Made by a program: the position numbers and the translations under genes
NCBI RefSeq assembly: GCF_000317105.1
Contig: NC_019693.1
Coordinates: 6,015,227 to 6,079,226, forward strand
Origin: Oscillatoria acuminata PCC 6304
GTDB taxonomy: Bacteria; Cyanobacteriota; Cyanobacteriia; Cyanobacteriales; Laspinemataceae
Reading direction: 5' to 3'
DNA: 64,000 nt
Notes under the pieces: generated by a model
What the model saw: the letters and a program-made list of their open reading frames with translations, nothing else
What the model was told of the DNA's origin: nothing
Databases searched by the model: none
Part shown: piece after piece, positions 18,105 to 25,060 of the stretch
How positions within the stretch are numbered: position 1 is the first letter of the stretch
How the letters are laid out: every line of letters starts with the position of its first letter

Positions 18105-18790
18105 TGGTGAATCAACCCAAAAAATCAACGACTTCTCAACAGTTATTAGTAGAAGGAAAAAATGACCGTCACGTTATTTGGGCCTTATGCGAACAATATC
18201 AACTACCAGAAACTTTTACGGTGGAAGTGCCACCCGGTAAAACGGAAGGAGTTGAATCCCTTTTGGCTGCTTTACCTGCACTATTGGATGAACGGAAGTT
18301 AAAAACCTTGGGAATCGTGGTGGATGCGGACCAAGATTTAGCAGCGCGATGGCAATCGATTAGAGATAGATTGATTACCAGCGGTTATCCCAAGGCAGAT
18401 ATCCCCGATTCGCCACGGGTAGAGGGGTGGGTTTATCAACCGGAAGATATTTATTTGAAGCGGGTGGGAGTTTGGGTGATGCCGAATAATCAACTGCCGG
18501 GAATGTTAGAAGATTTTGTAGGATTGTTGATGCCAGAAGATGATAATTTGCGTCCGAAAGCGGAAGATATTTTAAGAGAAATTGAAAGAGAGGGACTGAA
18601 CCGATATGGAGAAATTCATCATGCAAAGGCGCTGATTCATACTTGGTTGGCATGGCAGGAAACTCCAGGAATGCCGATGGGACAGGCAATTACAGCGCGG
18701 GTTTTACGGAGGGAGTCTGCGATCGCCCAAGTTTTTGCAGACTGGTTACAACAACTATTTGAGGTTGAAATCCCTGACTCACAGGGCTAA
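18104..18790 (+). CDS. Toprim-like DUF3226-type protein, second gene of the pair
   Basis: 228-aa protein with a Toprim-like core: LLVEGKNDRHVIWALC (Glu in the first motif, about residue 18) and LGIVVDADQD (DxD, about 68). These are the metal-binding acids of Toprim nucleases/primases. The family resembles DUF3226, which commonly accompanies an OLD-type ATPase. GTG occurs at 18101 in frame, but the ATG at 18104 in TGATG is the natural coupled start. The likely unit is ATPase plus Toprim effector, as in the phage-defence PARIS pair AriA-AriB, although AriB belongs to a different DUF. Function is inferred, not shown. Confidence 0.75.
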   Translation: MVNQPKKSTTSQQLLVEGKNDRHVIWALCEQYQLPETFTVEVPPGKTEGVESLLAALPALLDERKLKTLGIVVDADQDLAARWQSIRDRLITSGYPKADIPDSPRVEGWVYQPEDIYLKRVGVWVMPNNQLPGMLEDFVGLLMPEDDNLRPKAEDILREIEREGLNRYGEIHHAKALIHTWLAWQETPGMPMGQAITARVLRRESAIAQVFADWLQQLFEVEIPDSQG

Positions 18791-18913
18791 AATTAGGTTA
18801 TCATCTAAAAATTGCCTCTTCTAAAAATCCCTAAAGATAAGTTGCCTCAAAAAATTGGGCCTAAAGTATTCTCATAAAACCCTGCTATATCAACTCGTTT
18901 AAGCAGTCTCGCT

Positions 18914-20389
18914 TCAACCGCCACAACCCCCACAACCGCCACCACAACCGCCACCACAACCGCCACCGCCTCCGCCTCCATCACCGCCTCCATCACCGCT
19001 AGAGGGTGGCGTGAATACATCTTTTAAAGTAGCCAGCATTTCATTTTGCTGATAGGCAAGAACGACTATCCCGAAAAGAGCAAACGACAAGAGAAATTGC
19101 GGATCGTTCTGTTTAAATTGGGCATTAGACATTCCCTGTCGAATATTTTTTAGATGCTGATCACCATAATGGCTCCGGTGAATTGGAGTACCCCAGAGAC
19201 TTACTGCAATCAGAGTGATGATGATGCACAAGAAAACTAAGTAACCAACGGGTTTATCGCGAGATATTCCCACAAAAATTTTGGCAATACCTAATGCCAA
19301 TAAAGCCAGAATGAGGAGGAGGGGATAAACTTGGGCTTTCCATGCTTGGGGGGAACTCACCAGAAGGTTGAGCCGTTGCAATCGTTTTTCAATTTTCCTC
19401 AATGAGGGACTCTCTAACCGTCGAAGTTTATGAATATTTCCATCTACTTTAATTTGCTGGGCTACGGCCTGTTCTACAGGGTCGGATAATTGAATTGCCG
19501 GTTTTTTCAAAATGAGGGTTTTGGCTTGATTCCTTCTTTCTGGTGGCTGAATGGTCACAAATTCCTGCTCAACTAACTGGACGATTGCTGCCTCAACAAG
19601 GCGCTTTTTACCTCCAGCAAGATAGGCTGTTTCGTAAGGGGTAAGGCGGATAATTTCCTGGGTAGGATCACCATCTGGAAGCCGCAAGAGAAACCGCATA
19701 TAAAAGGCGATCGCAATCACCAAACTGCCCAAAACTATATAAAAAGTTAAAAAATCTGGGCCGTTAAAGTTGAGAGGATTTGGAAAACTTTCTATTCCTT
19801 GACAGCCATTAATGATCAAGGTCACAATCAGGGATAGAGCAAAAATTAGCGCCTGATTCACTGTTGCTTTGGGCCGGGGTAAGGTTGGCTTGGGTATCAC
19901 CCAGTTCTGCTGAGTATTAATCCGCAGAAAGTGCAAATCCCGGCCAAATCGCACTTGGGAGTTGGGCCAAATATCAGCCGGAGGAATTTGCCCAAAAGTT
20001 TCTTGGTAACTTTCTAAGGTTTTGTGATACCAATTATCAAATTTTACCTGCTCTGTGACACCTCCGCGACTGGGTTCGTGATGAAATGGCATTTGTAAAA
20101 TGTTAGGACAAAAATCTTGCCAATACGATCGCGTATAAGTTAAATGCAAATGCCACGCTTGATCGACTTGATCCGAGGGTGCCACCGGATGTCCGGCAAC
20201 GACTGCTAAAAAGGCAAACTTCTTGTATTCTTTGATGACCCTTTCAGCATAGTCCAATGTCCACCCATTATCTGTTGCAAGGCGCTGGGTGAAGGATAAG
20301 CAAGCCTCGGATTGATCGAGGGAAAATGCCTGAATTCGCTGATATAGCGCCACTTGTTGAGAATTCATCTTTGGGGTTGGTTTGTCCAT
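18914..20389 (-). CDS. TIGR04222-type membrane protein with Gly/Cys-rich tail
   Basis: 491 aa. The N-terminal 160 residues include DQVDQAWHLHLTYTRSYWQDFC, resembling glycine-rich-domain-protein motifs. Two membrane helices follow (about 185-200 and 215-240), then a cytosolic TIGR04222-like block (LTPYETAYLAGGKKRLVEAAI, about 255) and two or three more helices (about 360-440). The last 28 residues are almost only Gly and Cys, with GGCGGG repeated and five Cys. Such tails recur in TIGR04222 proteins; their role is unknown, with metal binding, disulfides or modification all possible. The start ATG could also be eight codons in (MNSQQ). Confidence 0.75.
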   Translation of the reverse strand: MDKPTPKMNSQQVALYQRIQAFSLDQSEACLSFTQRLATDNGWTLDYAERVIKEYKKFAFLAVVAGHPVAPSDQVDQAWHLHLTYTRSYWQDFCPNILQMPFHHEPSRGGVTEQVKFDNWYHKTLESYQETFGQIPPADIWPNSQVRFGRDLHFLRINTQQNWVIPKPTLPRPKATVNQALIFALSLIVTLIINGCQGIESFPNPLNFNGPDFLTFYIVLGSLVIAIAFYMRFLLRLPDGDPTQEIIRLTPYETAYLAGGKKRLVEAAIVQLVEQEFVTIQPPERRNQAKTLILKKPAIQLSDPVEQAVAQQIKVDGNIHKLRRLESPSLRKIEKRLQRLNLLVSSPQAWKAQVYPLLLILALLALGIAKIFVGISRDKPVGYLVFLCIIITLIAVSLWGTPIHRSHYGDQHLKNIRQGMSNAQFKQNDPQFLLSFALFGIVVLAYQQNEMLATLKDVFTPPSSGDGGGDGGGGGGGCGGGCGGGCGGCGG

Positions 20390-20828
20390 AAGGTTCTCTT
20401 TTTGGGGGTGTTACCTGGAGAGTGCGCCTAAGTAGTCGCTCATTTTCCAGGTTAATATTTTAACTCAAGTACAAGGGAGGAGGATGTAGAGGCCCCTAGC
20501 AAAAAGGCCGGATTTGAAGGGTTTTAGAAGGGTAAGGGGTCAACTTCCAAAGTTTCATAGTGTTGAGTGATTCTTGAGATTAGAGAACGTTAACCGATTT
20601 TAGACGATTTTGGGGATTAACCGCCAAGGGAACTCGACGATCGCTCGTGAGAACGATTTTTGATGATGTTTACCGATAGCGATTCCCACCGTGATTTGCT
20701 GACCTGATGGGAACTTCAAAGCATCAACTCTGCTTTTTTCGATGCCACATCCCCCCAACCCCTTTTCTCACAGTAGGGCGGTTTCATTCTCAGGGCTTCG
20801 GCGATCGCAAAATTTTAGAATGAAACAG

Positions 20829-20975
20829 CCCTAGGGGACTAGCCCTGTCAAGGTGTATTGATTTGTAGGGGCGCAATGCTTGCGCCCAATAGAGGGCGCA
20901 AGCATTGCGCCCCTACAAGAAATAAGGATTTGGGGTCATTAAATTTACCCCCTTGACAGGGCTACCCTAGGGGAC
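20829..20975. mobile_element. MITE-like element, second copy, with 11-bp flanking direct repeats
   Basis: The body is 20840-20964. The inverted ends are TAGCCCTGTCAAGG-type, with one mismatch over 16 bp. The internal perfect 25-bp hairpin (20863-20887 / 20894-20918) differs from that of the 8526 copy at several positions, but both arms changed together, so pairing is conserved. CCCTAGGGGAC flanks both ends (20829-20839 and 20965-20975), consistent with a target duplication. The surrounding 20390-21003 region is otherwise without a recognisable gene. Confidence 0.82.
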
Positions 20976-21003
20976 AAACCAGATTGAAGCTGCTGGAGTT
21001 GAT

Positions 21004-21975
21004 TTAATGAGTAGCCAGAAACGCTATGACTTCTGTCGGAAGCGGTTGAGCGGCGATCGCACCGGGTCGGGTCGTCGTTAAGGCTCCCACTGCCATCGCA
21101 TATCGGACCACATCTTTTGCCTTGTTTGGATCTTCTAAATATTTGACCCCATGCATACAAACCTGATGAATAAACCCGGCAACAAAAGCATCTCCGGCCC
21201 CGGTTGTATCCACCACATCCACAGAAAAACTGGGGACTACCCCTTCATTTTCACCCAGACAATAAGTAGTATTTTTGGCTCCAGCGGTGACTAACACCCC
21301 TTCTACATTGCCAAGACGATACTTAATCGCACCAGCATCAATCGTATCAAACAACCATTCGGCTTCATCATCGGAGATTTTCAAGAAATCTACCCGTTTA
21401 ATTAAGGATTCAACTATCTCTTTAGATTCGGCGGGGTCAGACCAAAACATATCGCGCCGATTGATATCAATGGCAATTTTAACATCATATTGCTCCGCCA
21501 TTTCTATAGCGCGAAAAACGGCTTTTCTGGAATCAGGGAATGCCAGTTCTAAACTGCCTACAACTAGAAAATCTGCCTGAAAAAACAATTCATGGGGTAA
21601 CTGATCCGCTTGGAGGCGAGTATCTGCAAATTCTGTGGTATCGATTTCCCCAAATCCGGCAAAGCTGCGATCGCCATCCTCAGAACGGACCACATACACC
21701 TTGCGGGTGGGGGCCGTATCATGACGCTGCACTCCGGTACAATCCACCCCCAGATGCTTGAGCAGCGTTACCAGTTCGTCCCCGACGTCATCTTGTCCCA
21801 CACAGCCAATAAATCCGGCTGGAGTCCCTAATTTTACCAAGCCAGAGGCCACATTTGCCGGTGCACCTCCAGGATAAGGAGTCCAAGACTCAACCTCCTC
21901 ATAGGCTTGACCCGCGCGATCGGCCAAACAATCAAATAGAATTTCCCCTAAACACAAAACTTGTGGATGAGTCAT
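21004..21975 (-). CDS. PfkB-family sugar kinase (probable fructokinase)
   Basis: ATP-dependent carbohydrate kinase of the ribokinase/PfkB fold. Motifs: LCLGEILFDCLAD at the N-terminus, PGGAPANVASGLVKLG (PfkB signature 1, about residue 36), and DTTGAGDAFVAGFIH (signature 2 with catalytic Asp, about 270). Length 323 aa fits fructokinases, and the GGAPANVA form is common among them, but the substrate is not proven. The frame is open to 22008; the ATG at 21975 has AGGAG six bases upstream and removes an atypical leader. No sucrose genes are adjacent. Confidence 0.85.
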   Translation of the reverse strand: MTHPQVLCLGEILFDCLADRAGQAYEEVESWTPYPGGAPANVASGLVKLGTPAGFIGCVGQDDVGDELVTLLKHLGVDCTGVQRHDTAPTRKVYVVRSEDGDRSFAGFGEIDTTEFADTRLQADQLPHELFFQADFLVVGSLELAFPDSRKAVFRAIEMAEQYDVKIAIDINRRDMFWSDPAESKEIVESLIKRVDFLKISDDEAEWLFDTIDAGAIKYRLGNVEGVLVTAGAKNTTYCLGENEGVVPSFSVDVVDTTGAGDAFVAGFIHQVCMHGVKYLEDPNKAKDVVRYAMAVGALTTTRPGAIAAQPLPTEVIAFLATH

Positions 21976-22113
21976 CACTTTACTCCTAGATTCCAACATA
22001 CGCTTCAATTTACAGCCTACAAGAAATCGAGCATCTCTCTCAAGTCAGGGATTGATGACCCTAAAAGAGAATTAACGGGAGAGAATGGGGGTAAATAACG
22101 AGTGGTTTGGGGT

Positions 22114-22596
22114 TTATTGTTGGTTTTTGGCTTCTTGAATGGCGGCAGCAATGCGTTCGCCAAATTCCGGGTCGATATTAGCCAGGGAGAGCATTTGTAA
22201 ATACTCCTGTTTCGTCAATCCCGCTTGTTCGATCGCCGTGATTGAGGCGCTTTCAATTTCCCGTTCAATGCGTTGCGACTCTAGGGAAGTCGATGCCGAG
22301 AGTAATTCTTGTTGTCGGCCCTCGATTTGATGCAACACTTGTAAATAAGCCCCGACAAACTGAGATACTTTTACTGATGGGATCGTATTCGTATCAAGGG
22401 TTGGGCGATTGGGAGCCACCTCTGATGCCGGGGAAGGGACGGTCAAAGCATCCAGACCCTCCGAGGCGATCGCGCCACCCATTCCCCAGAACAATATCGC
22501 CGTCATTAGTCCTAAAATAGCTATCAATTGCAGCAACTTTGGGAATATGAATTGATGGAATTGATGCCCGATGAAGTTTTTAATTTTTGAAGTCAT
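22114..22596 (-). CDS. DUF4168 secreted/periplasmic protein
   Basis: 160 aa. A basic N-terminus and hydrophobic helix (about 18-40, LLQLIAILGLMTAILFWG) end at a possible cleavage site after GGAIASEG. The mature part has a Pro-rich segment and a helical DUF4168-like domain with KVSQFVGAYLQVLHQIEGRQ and a terminal FGERIAAAIQEA. DUF4168 proteins are common in cyanobacteria; function unknown. The gene is alone, 138 bp upstream of the sugar kinase on the same strand. Confidence 0.75.
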   Translation of the reverse strand: MTSKIKNFIGHQFHQFIFPKLLQLIAILGLMTAILFWGMGGAIASEGLDALTVPSPASEVAPNRPTLDTNTIPSVKVSQFVGAYLQVLHQIEGRQQELLSASTSLESQRIEREIESASITAIEQAGLTKQEYLQMLSLANIDPEFGERIAAAIQEAKNQQ

Positions 22597-22681
22597 GGCT
22601 CAGTTGATTTTAAGACAATTTTAGAGGTGATTCATGGGTAGAGAATTCCCGACTTTGAATAGCTTCTCATATTTTAGGGAC

Positions 22682-22851
22682 GGGGAGGATGGGGAGGATG
22701 GGGAGGATGGGGAGGATGGGGAGGATGGGGAGGATGGGGCATTTTGTAGTAACGACTTCAGTCGTTTCCCCCCATCTCCCGTCTCTCCCCCACCTCCCCC
22801 ATCTCCCCCATCCTCCCCATCTCCCCCACCTCCCCCACCACCTCACTGATG
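22682..22851. repeat. G-rich 9-bp tandem array with pyrimidine-rich partner and palindromic core
   Basis: GGGGAGGAT is repeated six times (22682-22735), followed by GTAGTAACGACTTCAGTCGTTT (palindromic core, 22746-22766) and about 75 bases of CCCCCATCT/CCCCACCT repeats complementary to the G-rich side. The whole could fold as one long imperfect hairpin, and the G-runs could form quadruplexes. A similar composite lies at 53819. It fills most of the interval upstream of the LuxR-type gene. Confidence 0.75.
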
Positions 22852-22949
22852 ACTAAAAGACAAAATAAGCGTAAAATCCATGAGATTTGAGACAGATTTC
22901 CGATAGAATCAGTACAATATAGGTAGATATACAGAGATAGGAAATGCTT

Positions 22950-23279
22950 ATGACTGGCGGGGACTCTCAGACCCATGTAACCCTTTCGGAGCGAGAGCTA
23001 CAGGTCATTGAACTGGTAGCATCTGGTTTGACCAATCAGGATATAGCAGAATCGCTAGAAATTAGCAAGAGGACGGTGGATAACCATATCAGCAATATTC
23101 TGAACAAAACAAAAACCGCGAACCGTGTGGCATTAGTCAGATGGGCCTTACAGTCGGGTAAGGTGTGCATCGATGATGTTAATTGCTGTACTTTACCGCA
23201 ATTAACGGACGAAGAACCGGAACCAGAACCTGTTCATGAACAGATTGAAGACACTCAAGAGATTGAGGACCTAGGGTAA
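22950..23279 (+). CDS. Small LuxR-type HTH transcriptional regulator (PedR-like)
   Basis: Stand-alone DNA-binding protein without a receiver. The LuxR/FixJ HTH spans about residues 8-65: LSERELQVIELVASGLTNQDIA, then ISKRTVDNHISNILNKT. A short acidic tail (DEEPEPEPVHEQIED) contains a CC pair at about residue 78. Size and sequence resemble PedR, a cyanobacterial regulator tied to photosynthetic electron transport; this assignment is by similarity only. ATGs exist at 22944 and 22950; AGGA is correctly spaced for 22950. Two downstream genes, 14 nt and then about 70 nt away, follow on the same strand. Confidence 0.8.
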   Translation: MTGGDSQTHVTLSERELQVIELVASGLTNQDIAESLEISKRTVDNHISNILNKTKTANRVALVRWALQSGKVCIDDVNCCTLPQLTDEEPEPEPVHEQIEDTQEIEDLG

Positions 23280-23292
23280 GCCGTCATTAAAC

Positions 23293-23571
23293 ATGGAAGA
23301 GTTAAAAACTCAGGGAACCGAAGACAATTCGGTGCAATATGAAATCCCAGGACTGCCATTAACGGTGTATCGAGAATTGGCAGCGCATCTGCGGCAGGTT
23401 CAAGGGGTAGAGGTTGAACTGATTCCCCAAACTGCCGCAGTGTTTAATTATCATGACAGCCAAATCGCGGGAGTATCAATCCAGTATGGACCGGATGCGG
23501 AACCGATGGCAGGTCAACGGGTGGAACAAATCCTAGGCTATTACCGCGATCGCCATCGTCGGAATTCCTAG
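23293..23571 (+). CDS. Conserved hypothetical protein upstream of hisS
   Basis: 92 aa, predicted soluble alpha/beta, with central VYRELAAHLRQVQGVEVELIPQ and ending in ILGYYRDRH. No recognised domain. It is 13 nt downstream of the LuxR-type regulator and on the same strand as hisS, so it probably shares an operon. It contains no signal or membrane segment. It could be a small regulator or adaptor, but nothing in the sequence shows this. Confidence 0.6.
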   Translation: MEELKTQGTEDNSVQYEIPGLPLTVYRELAAHLRQVQGVEVELIPQTAAVFNYHDSQIAGVSIQYGPDAEPMAGQRVEQILGYYRDRHRRNS

Positions 23572-23644
23572 GATATTTTGGGTCATGAAATCGCCAATCT
23601 TGGCTGATTTTATGTGGGAAATAGCAGCAATCGAAAACGAAGCA

Positions 23645-24931
23645 ATGGGCGCAATTCAAGCATTACGAGGAACCCGAGACATCCTGCCGGCAGAGGTAGG
23701 CTATTGGCAAAAAGTAGAAGCCGTTGTCCGAGAAATCCTCGGCAAAGCCAGCTATCGAGAAATTCGGACGCCAATCTTTGAACTGACGTCCCTATTTGAA
23801 CGGGGAATTGGGGAAGCGACGGATGTCGTTGGTAAGGAAATGTACAGCTTCCAGAGTCGGGGAAAAAAACCCTACTCTATGACCCTGCGTCCCGAAGGCA
23901 CAGCCGGAGTGGTCCGCGCCTATATTGAGCAAAAACTGCACACGGCTGGGGGGGTGCAGCGGTTGTGGTACACCGGACCGATGTTCCGCTATGAACGACC
24001 CCAGGCGGGACGGCAGCGCCAATTTCATCAAGTCGGGGTCGAGGTCCTAGGTACTGCGGACCCCCGTGCAGATGTGGAGGCGATCGCCATCGCCACGGAT
24101 ATCCTGCAAACCTTGGGACTAAAAAACCTGCAACTGGACCTCAATTCTGTTGGTAATAGCGAAGACAGACAACGCTATCGAGAGGCTTTAATTGCCTATC
24201 TCACCCCCTATCAAGGGGAATTAGACCCGGATTCCCAGGACCGACTCACCCGCAATCCCCTGCGAATTTTAGATAGTAAAGACAAACGCACGGGAGAAAT
24301 TGTCCAAGATGCACCGAAACTGGGAGACTATCTCTGCGACGACTCAAAACGGCACTTTGAGCGCGTCCAAAATTTGTTAACCCAGTTAGGAATTCCCTAT
24401 CAATTGAATCATCGCTTGGTGCGGGGATTAGATTATTACAGTCACACTGCCTTTGAAATCATTTCCGATGATTTAGGGGCACAAGCAACCGTTTGTGGCG
24501 GTGGACGGTATGATAATTTGGTCAGCCAATTGGGGGGACCGGAGACTCCTGCTGTCGGTTGGGCGATCGGCTTAGAACGGTTAATTATTCTACTGCAAGA
24601 ACTGGATACCCTTCCCCAGAGTCCCTTAGATTTTTATGTGGTTTCCCGGGGGGAACAGGCGGAAGAAAATGCCTTAGTCTTAGCCCAAAAATTGCGTCAT
24701 GCCGGATTTAGCGCCGAGGTGGATTTAAGCGGCAGTGCCTTTGGGAAACAGTTCAAACGAGGCGATCGGTCTGGTGCCGCTGCCTGCTTGATTTTAGGGG
24801 ATGAAGAAGCCCAAAATCAAACCGTCCAACTCAAATGGTTAGCAACCGGAGAACAAAAAGCGATGACCCAAGCGGACCTCTTAGCTAAACCCGACGAACT
24901 GCGCCAACAATTACAAACCCCGAATCCCTAA
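23645..24931 (+). CDS. hisS: Histidyl-tRNA synthetase
   Basis: Class II aminoacyl-tRNA synthetase that charges tRNA-His. It begins with the typical MGAIQALRGTRDILP. Motif 2 region: RYERPQAGRQRQFHQ; His-specific motifs: LVRGLDYYSHTAFE and CGGGRYDNL; motif 3: AVGWAIGLERL. The C-terminal anticodon-binding domain spans about 325-420. The frame is open from 23585, but only the ATG at 23645 gives the standard N-terminus and 428 aa. It is convergent with norB across two inverted repeats. Confidence 0.95.
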   Translation: MGAIQALRGTRDILPAEVGYWQKVEAVVREILGKASYREIRTPIFELTSLFERGIGEATDVVGKEMYSFQSRGKKPYSMTLRPEGTAGVVRAYIEQKLHTAGGVQRLWYTGPMFRYERPQAGRQRQFHQVGVEVLGTADPRADVEAIAIATDILQTLGLKNLQLDLNSVGNSEDRQRYREALIAYLTPYQGELDPDSQDRLTRNPLRILDSKDKRTGEIVQDAPKLGDYLCDDSKRHFERVQNLLTQLGIPYQLNHRLVRGLDYYSHTAFEIISDDLGAQATVCGGGRYDNLVSQLGGPETPAVGWAIGLERLIILLQELDTLPQSPLDFYVVSRGEQAEENALVLAQKLRHAGFSAEVDLSGSAFGKQFKRGDRSGAAACLILGDEEAQNQTVQLKWLATGEQKAMTQADLLAKPDELRQQLQTPNP

Positions 24932-24946
24932 TAATTGCCATAAGTT

Positions 24947-25048
24947 CGTAGTAACGACTTCAGTCGTTTTCTTGTATCTGTTAAAAACCACAAATTTCAC
25001 AGATTAACACAGAGATTTTATCTGTGTTAATCCGTGAAATCTGTGGTT
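24947..25048. repeat. Two hairpins between convergent hisS and norB
   Basis: 24947-24970 carries the GTAGTAACGACTTCAGTCGTT core also seen at 22746, 28339 and 53888. 24986-25013 and 25021-25048 form a 28-bp stem with two mismatches, of the AACCACAGATT...CACAGA family also found at 35908. The position between converging genes suggests a bidirectional terminator. Confidence 0.75.
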
Positions 25049-25060
25049 CCCCTCTAAAAA

